Shown piece by piece: positions 1-7,858 of a stretch of 64,000 bases of DNA (position 1 is the first letter of the stretch; each line of letters opens with the position of its first letter). Made by a program: the position numbers and the translations under genes. The stretch spans positions 1 through 64,000 of the forward strand of contig JANBVJ010000003.1 in assembly GCA_024239055.1 (NCBI GenBank), in the 5' to 3' direction. Source of the DNA: Patescibacteria group bacterium. GTDB lineage: Bacteria > Patescibacteria > Paceibacteria > Paceibacterales > UBA10102. Under the pieces are notes generated by a model. That model had not been told where the DNA came from. It saw only the letters and a list, made by a program, of their open reading frames with translations, and made no database searches.

Positions 1-2
1 AA

Positions 3-587
3 TACAAACCAAAACCAACTAACCGTAAAGTCGCAGGAGTAATTGGTCTATCATTATTTGTTGGAGTAGGTGTTTTGCTTTATCTAGCATTAACAGGTGC
101 AATAGATGTAGTAGATGATCAACCATTCGATACTAGCGCATGTGAATTCGGAGTTAAATCAGGATTTTTTGAACAAAGGTGTATGACAGAAGATGAATAC
201 ACTTTAGCAAATACATTTGAAGAAGTTGATACATCAACAGAGAAACCAGTTATACCACCGTCTACAACAGTCAAACAAGTTCCTAGTGTAATTAAAAAAC
301 CAGATGGTTATTTCACTGTAACTACTACTGATTCATGGTATGGTGATTACATTGATGGATCAGAAGTACCAAGAAAAATAGATCTAAATGATAGAGCAAG
401 AGTAGAATTCAGTTGTTATGTTGATGATCATTTAGGTACGAGTGTTTACTTTGGAACATTCAGAAATAATTTGGAGAATGATCTTACAGTTGAAGTTTAC
501 ATTGGTGGATTAGAAGCAGATTCGAAAACAACTGACAGTAACAAAGCATTGATTCTAGAGGGAAGTTGCTATGGTCATGAGTCTTAA
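3..587 (+). CDS. Membrane-anchored hypothetical protein, 5' end outside window
   Basis: The frame is open to the window edge, so the gene is truncated at its start. A TTG at 75 would cut a hydrophobic segment in half, so the true start probably lies upstream. The visible N-terminus has basic residues followed by a transmembrane segment (about GVIGLSLFVGVGVLLYLAL), then an extracellular-type domain with four Cys and a Thr/Pro-rich linker. That fits a type II anchored exported protein. No family recognised. The next gene starts inside its 3' end. Confidence 0.75.
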   Translation, partial: YKPKPTNRKVAGVIGLSLFVGVGVLLYLALTGAIDVVDDQPFDTSACEFGVKSGFFEQRCMTEDEYTLANTFEEVDTSTEKPVIPPSTTVKQVPSVIKKPDGYFTVTTTDSWYGDYIDGSEVPRKIDLNDRARVEFSCYVDDHLGTSVYFGTFRNNLENDLTVEVYIGGLEADSKTTDSNKALILEGSCYGHES

Positions 588-762
588 AACAGTTCCAAGA
601 TACCAGATTGAAGATTGTGACATGTCAGCATTATTAATGTTAATTGAAGTTCATATTGATGAATTAAACAATAAAAAGAAAAAATCAGAAGGAGAAAAAT
701 TCATGCTTGAACGATTTATTAAATTACATAAGAGGTTGTATGATGAGTTCTTCTACTACTGA
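571..762 (+). CDS. Small Lys-rich hypothetical protein (63 aa)
   Basis: The ATG at 571 overlaps the preceding stop by 17 nt, and the 3' end overlaps the next gene by 23 nt. The product is helical and charged, with a KKKK stretch in the middle and several Met at the N-terminus. No cysteine motif and no recognised family. The tight packing with both neighbours supports translation. Confidence 0.6.
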   Translation: MVMSLKTVPRYQIEDCDMSALLMLIEVHIDELNNKKKKSEGEKFMLERFIKLHKRLYDEFFYY

Positions 763-1087
763 ATACGGAATAGAATATCCAGATTTTGATGAGATAATCA
801 AAGTTTGTAAAAAAAAGATAGAAGAAAAATTTCCAAATTATAAAAATTCATGGAAAGATGAATTTACACCAATAAGTTTTTGGGAAAAAAGACTAAAGGG
901 AGAAATTGAAGAGATTTTTTCAGCAAAATCACCAAAAGAATACGCTAAAGAAATACCAGATGCCATTAACATTCTTGCAATGATGTACACAAATGTAGTA
1001 AAGAAATGTACAGTATGTGAAAAATCTATAATAGAATGGCATTCATTGGATGGAAATATTGTATGTTTGGAGTGTTATCTTGGATAA
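740..1087 (+). CDS. MazG-like nucleotide pyrophosphohydrolase-type protein with C-terminal zinc ribbon
   Basis: I chose the ATG at 740 (or 743) because an AGAGGT ribosome site lies just upstream; a TTG at 707 is also in frame. The centre (about residues 45-80) has RLKGEIEEIF followed by KEIPDAINILAMMY, which matches the E-x-x-E ... E-x-x-D pattern of all-alpha MazG-like NTP pyrophosphohydrolases common in phages. The last 25 residues carry CTVC...CLEC, a zinc knuckle. House-cleaning of nucleotides is a plausible role, but the fold assignment is from motif only. Confidence 0.5.
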   Translation: MMSSSTTEYGIEYPDFDEIIKVCKKKIEEKFPNYKNSWKDEFTPISFWEKRLKGEIEEIFSAKSPKEYAKEIPDAINILAMMYTNVVKKCTVCEKSIIEWHSLDGNIVCLECYLG

Positions 1088-1313
1088 AAGATCATTTCAA
1101 ATAGCATTTGCAATATATTCATTTATTCTTATAACCTCAGTATTTTTTCTGATTTCATTCTTGGATGGGTATGAAAAGTCAGGGGATTTACTTTTTTTAT
1201 TGTTAGTAATTTTTAATTCATTAGTAATTGGATATTGTGGAATGAGACTTGGTAAGTGGTATAAAAAATGGATTATATATCAAAAATTTGGAGTTAAAGG
1301 TACTTGGGAATGA
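1080..1313 (+). CDS. Small membrane protein, two TM segments
   Basis: I chose TTG 1080 with GGAG at 1068-1071 upstream. It overlaps the previous stop by 8 nt; an ATG at 1050 is in frame but sits deep in the previous gene. Two hydrophobic helices (about residues 8-28 and 36-56) are followed by a basic tail, so the C-terminus probably faces the cytoplasm. No family recognised. Confidence 0.6.
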   Translation: MDKRSFQIAFAIYSFILITSVFFLISFLDGYEKSGDLLFLLLVIFNSLVIGYCGMRLGKWYKKWIIYQKFGVKGTWE

Positions 1314-1453
1314 AATTAGATTTAGATGAAAAAAAAATAAAGGATCTTCATTTTGTATTAAGACATGATGTAATAGGTGGATTACTTCCGAGTGATTGCA
1401 GAAAATCAATTGAGAAGATCCTAGAAGAACTAGAACTGGAGATAAACAAATGA
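1310..1453 (+). CDS. Small acidic/helical hypothetical protein (47 aa)
   Basis: The ATG at 1310 overlaps the previous TGA stop as ATGA. The product begins MKLDLDEKKIKDLHFVLRHD and ends in a Glu/Leu-rich helix. No cysteines and no recognised family. Support comes from the exact coupling to the preceding gene and a GGG/A-rich stretch upstream. Confidence 0.5.
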   Translation: MKLDLDEKKIKDLHFVLRHDVIGGLLPSDCRKSIEKILEELELEINK

Positions 1454-1487
1454 GTAGTTTGTTCGTTCGTATTACTAAGGTGAGATA

Positions 1488-1709
1488 TTGACAACTCTTG
1501 AAAGAAAGTTCTATCCAATAGTTTACATTCTCTTAATTTTCTCATTTGGAACAATAATTACTGGATTAGTTTTTCAAAATATTTTATTTTCATCAATAGG
1601 GCTTTTTGTTTTAGGTATAGGATTTGGTCTAATGATGATGAAGATGAATACAAGGATAAACAAAATAATTAATGAATATGATACACAAAAAAAAGAGAGT
1701 ATAGAATAA
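1488..1709 (+). CDS. Small membrane protein, two TM segments (73 aa)
   Basis: TTG start at 1488 with AAGGTGAG just upstream. Hydrophobic helices at about residues 10-28 and 33-50 are followed by a charged tail (KMNTRINKIINEYD). It resembles the other two-helix mini-membrane proteins in the window in architecture only, not in sequence. Confidence 0.6.
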   Translation: MTTLERKFYPIVYILLIFSFGTIITGLVFQNILFSSIGLFVLGIGFGLMMMKMNTRINKIINEYDTQKKESIE

Positions 1710-1710
1710 A

Positions 1711-1845
1711 ATGATTAGATTTAATCGACCACACACTGAAATTGCAGAATGGTATTGGAATACAGAATACTTGGATTACTCTAATCTAACATTTCCAACA
1801 ATAACAAGTCAGTTAATATCTGAATGGATAAAGTATCATGAGTGA
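1711..1845 (+). CDS. Hypothetical mini-protein (44 aa)
   Basis: ATG start directly after the previous stop. The product is aromatic-rich (four Trp, several Tyr), beginning MIRFNRPHTEIAEWYWN. Its stop overlaps the next start by 8 nt. No family recognised. Kept because it fills an otherwise exact operon gap. Confidence 0.45.
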   Translation: MIRFNRPHTEIAEWYWNTEYLDYSNLTFPTITSQLISEWIKYHE

Positions 1846-1960
1846 ACCAAAAGATTCAGTTTGTGAGATATGCGGAAAAATGGCATTAAAATATTACAGG
1901 GGACAAACGCTTTGTTTAGATCATCATAAGGAACAGGTAGAGATCAATAATGACTATTAA
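1838..1960 (+). CDS. Zinc-knuckle mini-protein (40 aa)
   Basis: The ATG at 1838 lies in the end of the previous gene. The product has CEIC near the N-terminus and CLDHH about 15 residues later, a C-x2-C...C-x2-H zinc-binding pattern. Its 3' end overlaps the next gene by 11 nt. Function unknown; nucleic-acid or protein binding is typical of such ribbons. Confidence 0.55.
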   Translation: MSEPKDSVCEICGKMALKYYRGQTLCLDHHKEQVEINNDY

Positions 1961-2165
1961 CAAAGTTAGAAGAACAATTCTCATTGATGAAATTACTGAT
2001 AAAAAAATTAGAGATTACCAAGCAGATGCCATAAAATTAACCAGTCATAGTGTAAGTTATTCAGAGATCATTAATCTTTTAGTTGGAATGACACTTACAG
2101 ATACTAAAAAAATGGATCTTGTTTTTGCCAAAATAATAGAAAAAAAAGAGATCAAATCAAAATGA
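1950..2165 (+). CDS. Hypothetical 71-aa protein, possible ribbon-helix-helix type
   Basis: Begins MTINKVRRTILIDEITDKKI, a basic beta-strand-like start, followed by helices with IRDYQADAIK and SYSEIINLLVG. That layout resembles short RHH-type DNA-binding proteins, but no diagnostic residue settles it. It overlaps both neighbours, and the last 4 nt form ATGA with the next gene. Confidence 0.5.
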   Translation: MTINKVRRTILIDEITDKKIRDYQADAIKLTSHSVSYSEIINLLVGMTLTDTKKMDLVFAKIIEKKEIKSK

Positions 2166-2575
2166 ATGTTGCAATTGTAGGAACAAGTATTAACTTAACT
2201 GAAAATGAAGAAAGAGACATTAGACAATTCATATCACTAATTTTAAAAAGTCGATATTCAAGTGATGATACGACAGTAATTAGTGGTGGTGCTAAAGGAG
2301 TGGATTCTTTAGCAATAGAAGTTGCTCAGGGTTTAGGATTCAAAACAAAAATATATCATCCAAAAAAGCAACAATGGGAATATTTCAAAAGAAGAAACTT
2401 ACAAATCGCAAATGACTGTGACGAATTACATTGTATATCAGTACCAGTTCACAACAATGAATGTTATCATCATGAAGAACCTGAACCACATGAAAAAACT
2501 GCTGGATGTTGGACTTTGAATAAAGCAAAAGAACTGGATAAATCGACTCAACTAATAGTTACATTAGAAAGATAA
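2162..2575 (+). CDS. SLOG / DprA-like Rossmann-fold protein
   Basis: MNVAIVGTS at the start (beta1 plus Gly loop), then TTVISGGAKGVDSLAIE at about residues 36-52, the hallmark of the SLOG superfamily (DprA/SMF, YpsA and DUF2493-like proteins). The ATAQG...-type continuation and an N-x-x-I-A-N-D-C-D-E segment follow. Such proteins bind nucleotides or nucleotide-derived ligands; phage versions are common. A His/Cys-rich insert (about 100-120) could bind metal. ATGA overlap with the upstream gene. Confidence 0.65.
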   Translation: MNVAIVGTSINLTENEERDIRQFISLILKSRYSSDDTTVISGGAKGVDSLAIEVAQGLGFKTKIYHPKKQQWEYFKRRNLQIANDCDELHCISVPVHNNECYHHEEPEPHEKTAGCWTLNKAKELDKSTQLIVTLER

Positions 2576-2594
2576 TAGAAAAATTTTTACAGAT

Positions 2595-2675
2595 ATGGTC
2601 AAAATTGATGAATGTAGAGTAGTTAAACAATACAACTTCAAACCGCAAGGCAATGGGAGATTACGAGATGTATAA
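2595..2675 (+). CDS. Possible 26-aa micro-ORF
   Basis: ATG 2595 to TAA 2675 encodes a basic peptide (starts MVKIDECRVVKQYNF). It overlaps the next start and is only weakly supported. It could equally be untranslated leader between two operons. Confidence 0.2.
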   Translation: MVKIDECRVVKQYNFKPQGNGRLRDV

Positions 2676-2850
2676 GGAGAACGCAGAACGATGGCAGATA
2701 AAGGAGGCTTTTGATAGTTTCTTTATAGAAAAAGCAAGTCCATATCTTCGTATGAGAAATGATAATAAATTTAACAATGAAATTCACTATATAATGGATC
2801 TAATATGGAAAAAACAGTTAAAGAATCCATCACAATTTTTCAGTTGCTAA
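2653..2850 (+). CDS. Hypothetical protein (65 aa)
   Basis: ATG at 2653, with an in-frame alternative ATG at 2668. The product is helical and charged, with FFIEKASPYLRMRND in the middle. No recognised domain. It is followed by a 52-nt AT-rich gap before the CRGIC protein, so it may end a transcript. Confidence 0.5.
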   Translation: MGDYEMYKENAERWQIKEAFDSFFIEKASPYLRMRNDNKFNNEIHYIMDLIWKKQLKNPSQFFSC

Positions 2851-2902
2851 TCAATATTTTTCAATATTTCAATACAAAAATTAGTAAATATTTGAATGAT
2901 CG

Positions 2903-3148
2903 TTGGCTTGTAGAGGAATATGCGATCAGTTCAGAGTAGAGAATGTAGATGTTCGATATTGGACTTACAAACCAGAGTTAATGAGATGTTCACTTTGCGA
3001 TGTAATAATTCACAAAGATAATTGGATTAAAAGAGAATCTGGAAGAATTACTTGTCCTTGCTGTGGTATGCAATTAAAGAGAAATTCAACTGGTAAAAGA
3101 GCAAGGGAAAAACGACAGCGAGATTATCTTGAAAAAGTTAGTGCCTAA
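2903..3148 (+). CDS. Nitrososphaeria-type CRGIC zinc-ribbon protein
   Basis: TTG start (MACRGIC). It has CRGIC at residues 3-7, MRCSLCD near 34 and CPCCGMQL near 56, then a basic tail rich in Lys/Arg. I know this pattern as a recurrent small protein in ammonia-oxidising archaea; its role is unknown. A second copy lies at 9185-9430. It is a useful marker of the host lineage. The 3' end overlaps the next gene by 20 nt. Confidence 0.7.
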   Translation: MACRGICDQFRVENVDVRYWTYKPELMRCSLCDVIIHKDNWIKRESGRITCPCCGMQLKRNSTGKRAREKRQRDYLEKVSA

Positions 3149-3416
3149 TAATGTTATCAGATTCAAAGTAAAGAAGGGTAGGCTATCTAAAGATAATATA
3201 CCGATCATACATCTTAGTTATCAAAAAGCAGGTAGAGTAATCAATCTAGTTAGAAAATACAAAGAGATTGGGTTCACAGACTATAACATGGTTGACTTGG
3301 CAGAGATGAGTCAGTCACAATGGAGGCGCAGAGAGTTTCCAATTCCAAAGGGTTACAGGCTTAATTGGGTTAAGATTCTAGTCAAATTAAAGCCAATAGA
3401 TCTAATTCATTTGTGA
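3129..3416 (+). CDS. Hypothetical basic protein (95 aa)
   Basis: TTG start inside the preceding gene. Strongly basic N-terminus (VKKGRLSKD), then predicted helices with DLAEMSQSQWRRREFPIPKG, reminiscent of a helix-turn-helix followed by a basic patch. DNA binding is plausible but unproven. It is followed by a perfect hairpin at 3442. Confidence 0.5.
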   Translation: MKKLVPNNVIRFKVKKGRLSKDNIPIIHLSYQKAGRVINLVRKYKEIGFTDYNMVDLAEMSQSQWRRREFPIPKGYRLNWVKILVKLKPIDLIHL

Positions 3417-3441
3417 ATTTTTGTTATCCTTTCCAATTATG

Positions 3442-3461
3442 AAGGTGGACAAGTCCACCTT
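3442..3461 (+). promoter_or_regulatory. Perfect 9-bp inverted repeat between two genes
   Basis: AAGGTGGAC and GTCCACCTT flank a two-base AA spacer. It sits 26 nt after one stop and 46 nt before the next start. The very short spacer favours a protein-bound operator over an RNA hairpin; a terminator role is possible but no T-tract follows. Confidence 0.5.
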
Positions 3462-3506
3462 ATTCGTGTTGAATGCCAATTCCCCTAATGGAAGGGATCT
3501 AGTTTT

Positions 3507-4184
3507 ATGGTAAAAGAAACAAAATATGCAGTTTTAACGACTGATGGATCAGCATTTGTTTGGGATTACAAAGAGAAAGAGATGGTTCAATTACAGAAAG
3601 ATAGGATTCCAGCGATCTCAGCAATGAACGATCCAGAGTTAATTCAAAATTCAGATTCAGTAGTGTTTCCTGAAAATCTTGATGATATTAATCCAGAAAC
3701 TGAGAAACAAGAGACAGATGAAAAAATATCTTTAGGTTCCAAAACTATTGAAGAAGAAAAAGTTACTGATGATGATGACGATGAACAGTCAATATTAATT
3801 CAAAAGTTACGAGAACATGTAATTAGATTTGAAAGATTACTTGGCAAATTTCTTGATCCAGACTTACCAACATCAAGAAAACTTAGAAAAAAATACATGG
3901 AAGAAAGAGATTTGTTTAGAAAGGAAGGTTACAAGGAATTCATTGATGCAATTGAACTAAAGATTGATGCCCTTTGTATCTATGAAAGTAAATACAACTT
4001 AGATCAGTTCAATGGAATTGACAGTGAAGATAAAATTAGAGAAGGATACTTTAAGAAAAAAATTGAAGATGCAAAGAAGGGTGATTTCCATTCAGCACAA
4101 GAAGTTGTAAACTCTGTAATGCAAATTGTAATTGAAGAAGAATACGGAGTTCCAAGAAGAAGATTGGTAACTAAGATAAGATGA
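3507..4184 (+). CDS. Hypothetical acidic/coiled protein (225 aa)
   Basis: ATG start. Residues 1-50 look like a small beta-rich domain; residues 55-95 are acidic and low-complexity (ending DDDDDEQ). Residues 95-225 are helical and charged, with a basic C-terminal end. No recognised family. It starts the block that leads to the packaging-type ATPase and overlaps the next gene as ATGA. Confidence 0.7.
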   Translation: MVKETKYAVLTTDGSAFVWDYKEKEMVQLQKDRIPAISAMNDPELIQNSDSVVFPENLDDINPETEKQETDEKISLGSKTIEEEKVTDDDDDEQSILIQKLREHVIRFERLLGKFLDPDLPTSRKLRKKYMEERDLFRKEGYKEFIDAIELKIDALCIYESKYNLDQFNGIDSEDKIREGYFKKKIEDAKKGDFHSAQEVVNSVMQIVIEEEYGVPRRRLVTKIR

Positions 4185-4699
4185 GTTCTAAAGAACAAGT
4201 AACAGAAAAAGACTGGAAGTTTTTGAAAATTACTTTGTATGTAAATATAATTTTATTTACATTAGTATTTGCATTATCATTTTTTATTCCAGATGCAGAG
4301 GCATCTTATCACGATGTTGCATTAGTAGGAGACTTTGAAGGAAAGTTTGATCACAAATCAATCTATGCAGAAGGAGATTATAGAATAAGTAGTGACAAAC
4401 AGACATTTACTTTACTTGGTGATTTTGAAAAAGATGGAAGAGATATGACTTACAACATTAACTGTATAACAATTGTTGGAAAATTAGTTTTAGATAGTAA
4501 AGAAACAAAAGTGTATCTTGACTTTGATGGAAAAAAATGTGAGTATGGCTACATGTCTTTTGTGTTTGGTACATTTGAAACCACAGACTCTACAGGAAAA
4601 TTTGCTGGTGTTACAGGTGAAGGAAGAATAAATTTCTACACTAATCATTATGCAAACAATGTCTATGGCACACTACAAGGAACATTCAGATTATTATGA
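4181..4699 (+). CDS. Exported beta-barrel-like protein with N-terminal anchor
   Basis: A hydrophobic segment at about residues 18-40 (signal anchor or signal peptide, with possible cleavage after DAEAS) is followed by a ~130-residue beta-rich domain. The C-terminal GTFETTDSTGKFAGVTGEGR resembles the G-T-F-x-x-T-x-x-T-G-K-F-x-G-x-T-G-x-G repeat of allene-oxide-cyclase-like barrels. A particle-surface or extracellular role is inferred. Two Cys could form a disulfide. Confidence 0.6.
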   Translation: MSSKEQVTEKDWKFLKITLYVNIILFTLVFALSFFIPDAEASYHDVALVGDFEGKFDHKSIYAEGDYRISSDKQTFTLLGDFEKDGRDMTYNINCITIVGKLVLDSKETKVYLDFDGKKCEYGYMSFVFGTFETTDSTGKFAGVTGEGRINFYTNHYANNVYGTLQGTFRLL

Positions 4700-4812
4700 T
4701 CTCAAAAAAGCATCCATGCATAGTAAAAGGTTGTCCTATACTTGCAGACGGTTATCAGGAATATTGTATGAAACATTTAGAAATGGTGATTAATAATGAG
4801 CATGGAAGATAA
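4696..4812 (+). CDS. Cys/His mini-protein (38 aa)
   Basis: The ATG overlaps the previous TGA. HPCIVKGCP and YCMKH give a C-x4-C...C-x2-H zinc-binding pattern. The 3' end overlaps the next start by 17 nt. No family recognised. Confidence 0.5.
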   Translation: MISKKHPCIVKGCPILADGYQEYCMKHLEMVINNEHGR

Positions 4813-5599
4813 TCCAGAAGGTCATCCTAAATCAGTTGTTTCTCATTCATTAGATCCTGTTGAAAGATTTCAAAGAACAATGGGATGGATAAATTTCATG
4901 AATTTATCAGACAAGTTTTTCGTTGCTGGAAATGCATTCATGGATCTAATTGGTGAAATTGATGTCTGGTTAAACGACATTAAAGACTTGAATTTGGGAA
5001 GAGATAATGTTACCAGATTCAAAATACCAGATAGGCTACCAGCAAAAACAATCAAAGAAATAAAACAAATTTGGTATGGCAATTGTTATCTTTATCAAAA
5101 AAGAAACAGGCATCAAGAGATTATTGAACAGAAAGTAATCTATAATCCATTCGTGAAATTTGAAGGTTATGAAACCGTTTTAGATGTTAATGGCAAAGGA
5201 TCTTTACCAGCATTAATGCATTTGAATCCTAGATCAAAAACAAAAGACGATGAAGATCCTAGAGTGTTAATTCAAGAACCATTAAGATTTGATGTTGCAT
5301 ACGATGGATTTGATGCTGATCAGTTATCACAAGTGTTTGGTTTCAAGTGGGTATTCGCAGATGGAGAGGTACAGATGTTCAATTCTGATGAACAAATTAT
5401 GACATCAGATGCATTGGTAATGGAAATATCAAGAGAGGCTTACCATAAAATCATTCGATTATTAGTATTAGAGTTCAAGCCACGTAGATACTATATCTAT
5501 AATGTAATTACAAACATCTTAAAGACATACAGAAAGACAATGGATCTTAAATCCCTTCAAGGAATTACTCCATCAAGTGATTATGTTGCTAAGTATTAA
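4796..5599 (+). CDS. Hypothetical protein (267 aa) upstream of the ATPase
   Basis: ATG start, soluble, mixed alpha/beta. It has no transmembrane segment and no motif I recognise. The RFQRTMGWINFMNLSDKFFV stretch near residue 25 and a basic EFKPRRYYIYN near 230 stand out. Its position immediately before the zinc-ribbon and packaging-type ATPase genes suggests a partner of that machine. Confidence 0.65.
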   Translation: MSMEDNPEGHPKSVVSHSLDPVERFQRTMGWINFMNLSDKFFVAGNAFMDLIGEIDVWLNDIKDLNLGRDNVTRFKIPDRLPAKTIKEIKQIWYGNCYLYQKRNRHQEIIEQKVIYNPFVKFEGYETVLDVNGKGSLPALMHLNPRSKTKDDEDPRVLIQEPLRFDVAYDGFDADQLSQVFGFKWVFADGEVQMFNSDEQIMTSDALVMEISREAYHKIIRLLVLEFKPRRYYIYNVITNILKTYRKTMDLKSLQGITPSSDYVAKY

Positions 5600-5828
5600 A
5601 CCAAAAGAAGTAGATGGGTTCGAAATGGTATGCGAAGAGTGTGGTGAAGAATTTGGTGTCACATATTTTGAATACACAGTAGATCAACCAATGTGTAAAA
5701 TATGCAATGATGGTGATGAACCATGTCCAGAGTGTGGAATTGCTCCTAGTCAAGATATTCGAGTTAAGCATATTTGTAAAAATTGTCAAATGAAAAAAGC
5801 AATTGTTGTTAGTGGTAAGGCTACATAA
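5583..5828 (+). CDS. Double zinc-ribbon protein
   Basis: Four CxxC knuckles: CEECG, CKIC, CPECG and CKNC, enough for two zinc sites. In-frame starts are GTG 5577, ATG 5583 and ATG 5625; the last would begin right at the first knuckle. It ends one base into the ATPase start (TAATG). A nucleic-acid-binding cofactor of the ATPase is a reasonable guess. Confidence 0.6.
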   Translation: MLLSIKPKEVDGFEMVCEECGEEFGVTYFEYTVDQPMCKICNDGDEPCPECGIAPSQDIRVKHICKNCQMKKAIVVSGKAT

Positions 5829-7414
5829 TGGCACAAGAGTATCAACATCTAAGAAACATTAAACGAAAGTCAAAGAATCCAGATGCATTCATTGATCCAT
5901 TCATGGCAAGTATTACATTCTGTCAAGGAAATCGTGGGAGTGGGAAAAGTTCTGTTGATGAGTTAATTGCAGAAGAACATTTCAAAATGGGACATACAGT
6001 AATCGATCTTCATAGCGCAGGAAACTATGAGTCATTATACTGGTGTATCAAACATGATTGCAGAAAGTTTTGGGATAAATGGAGAGCAGAGCAAGAAAAA
6101 CTCCCCGATAACATGATCAAACAGGATGAACCATTACACTGTGATTGTGATACACGTTACAAGATAATCCTAGTTGTACCAGATTATGTTGAATTTGATG
6201 AAAGTGCTTTGGATGAATTCAATGGAAGATTCTACTCAAAGAGTGAATGGTCAGATTTGGGACACATAGATTACGGAAAATTAGTCACAAAATCAACAGG
6301 TGAGAAGGTAAGAGAACTACCAGTTAGATCAGATTATGTAGAATGGATTAAGGTAAGAAAATTAACTATCCCAAACAAAGGATACAAGAACAGAGATCAG
6401 TTTGTCTCAGAATTAACAAACATTATGTTAATGGGACAGAGAGAAAAAAGAATTGTAGTATTAAATCCAATTTTTTACAAAGACATTCCTCATAAATTAG
6501 TTACATTAGAGAAGATATTAAGAGAAATTCCTGCAATAGTTCAAACTAATTTCAAAGCCATGACACCACGAACTGTAGCCGAACTGCGTGGCGTTGATGA
6601 ACCTGTACCGTTCGGTAAATGGACTCCTCAAGAAGAAAATAGACATCGTGTAACAATTTTAATGAGGGAATTCGGATCACTGGTATCATCACAACTAACA
6701 GAAGAAAGAAACCAAGTAATTGTGAAGAAAGCAATCTTTGCATTGGTAAAGGTTCTTAGGCACTTCCATTTATCGCTTGTCGGAGATTTTCAAAGGGCTA
6801 ACGATATTTATTCTGGAGTGCGTGAACAAAGGGACTACTTCGTATGGAAGTGTTCTAACATAGACATCGTATCAGAAGATTATCAGTGGTTACGTACTGA
6901 CATCAAGTTGAGGCGTGATGAAATAATTGAAAAGGGATTACCAGCACAAGCATACGCATTGTTTCCTAACATTGAAGATCTAAAACCAAATCAAATGTAT
7001 GTATTGTATCCACAAAAAAATGAACTAGGAAACCGTTACAAGTTATTCACTGTAAAGATGCCATCATTCCATCATCACCAAGCAGACGATGACTTTGAAG
7101 TAGAGACTGGAATAATAAAAGAGACAGTGAATAGAAAGGGGACATGGAGACATATCATTAAGACAAAGGAAGGAGAGATGGTTGAGAGTGAACGTGACAG
7201 ATTAAACGAAGATAAAAAAGTCAGGGAAGCAAACATGACTAAAGTATTTGATATTGCTAATGCACTAATGCATCCAAGTGATCCAACAAAGAAAAAAATG
7301 AAAGCGTTAGAAGTATTCAGTCATCTTGGAGACTTGGGTATTAGACCTGATGGATGGACAATGAGTGCATTTCGTAAGTGGTTGCAACGAGAAAGAAATA
7401 AGAGAGGATTATAG
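5828..7414 (+). CDS. FtsK/HerA/Zot-like P-loop ATPase (packaging-type)
   Basis: Walker A GNRGSGKSS at residues 34-42 and a probable Walker B around LSLVGDFQ (about 313-320). A large insertion lies between them, and a charged C-terminal half follows. The overall plan (528 aa, early P-loop, no transmembrane segment) suits the HerA/FtsK and A32/Zot-type ATPases that pump DNA into particles of non-tailed viruses. It could instead be a plasmid DNA-translocation ATPase. GKS Walker A is clear; the family within this class is inference. It is last in its operon, followed by the 550-bp non-coding region. Confidence 0.65.
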   Translation: MAQEYQHLRNIKRKSKNPDAFIDPFMASITFCQGNRGSGKSSVDELIAEEHFKMGHTVIDLHSAGNYESLYWCIKHDCRKFWDKWRAEQEKLPDNMIKQDEPLHCDCDTRYKIILVVPDYVEFDESALDEFNGRFYSKSEWSDLGHIDYGKLVTKSTGEKVRELPVRSDYVEWIKVRKLTIPNKGYKNRDQFVSELTNIMLMGQREKRIVVLNPIFYKDIPHKLVTLEKILREIPAIVQTNFKAMTPRTVAELRGVDEPVPFGKWTPQEENRHRVTILMREFGSLVSSQLTEERNQVIVKKAIFALVKVLRHFHLSLVGDFQRANDIYSGVREQRDYFVWKCSNIDIVSEDYQWLRTDIKLRRDEIIEKGLPAQAYALFPNIEDLKPNQMYVLYPQKNELGNRYKLFTVKMPSFHHHQADDDFEVETGIIKETVNRKGTWRHIIKTKEGEMVESERDRLNEDKKVREANMTKVFDIANALMHPSDPTKKKMKALEVFSHLGDLGIRPDGWTMSAFRKWLQRERNKRGL

Positions 7415-7556
7415 TATCCCAATACCCCACCTATTTTGCTAAAACTTTTGCCAACAAACAATGTTTCAATGAAAACATAGAGTCTAACTAAGCAACAAAA
7501 CATTACAAAATAGTTGGTGATCTGATCATCAAATGATCTATGATGCAATTAACAGA

Positions 7557-7583
7557 TTCAATTGCACTACGTAGCAAATTGAA
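7557..7583. promoter_or_regulatory. CTACGTAG-centred palindrome, copy 1
   Basis: Arms TTCAATT and AATTGAA flank a central CTACGTAG. It belongs to a family of six intergenic sites with the same layout (also near 11894, 19258, 37527, 40557 and 53301). Probably the binding site of an element-encoded regulator. Confidence 0.6.
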
Positions 7584-7621
7584 TTTTGAGACTGGTTCGG
7601 TCTAAAACATGTCCCAATGCC

Positions 7622-7729
7622 TGTCCAAGTTGTCCAAAAATATAAAATTGCAGAACAGGATCTGCGACTTGGACATGCGACAGGATCACCATATCTTATC
7701 CCGAAACTTGTCCAATGTCCAAAGTCCAA
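7622..7729. repeat. TGTCCAA direct-repeat cluster
   Basis: TGTCCAA occurs at 7622, 7631, 7709 and 7716, with AGTCCAA at 7723 and the inverse TTGGACA at 7669. Six copies in 108 bp of an AT-rich genome look like iterons for a replication or partition protein. Confidence 0.5.
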
Positions 7730-7819
7730 AAGGGAAAAAAGAAAAAAAAGAGTTGCTAATAGTGAACCAGACTTATCTATCCGATCGCACCTGCGCAAGA
7801 AAAATTTTTTTAATTGTTC

Positions 7820-7858
7820 AGATCATTAGTTGATCTCTATTAGATCAGTAGTAGATCA
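7820..7858. repeat. Four GATC hexamers at exact 11-bp spacing
   Basis: AGATCA at 7820, TGATCT at 7831, AGATCA at 7842 and AGATCA at 7853. The one-helical-turn period places all copies on one face of the DNA, about 107 bp ahead of the ParB-like start. Candidate parS-like or operator array. Confidence 0.55.

Noticed and set aside
7609..7833. Two overlapping ~70-codon frames upstream of the ParB-like gene
   Set aside because: Both run through the iteron cluster in different frames, have no ribosome site and no coupling.
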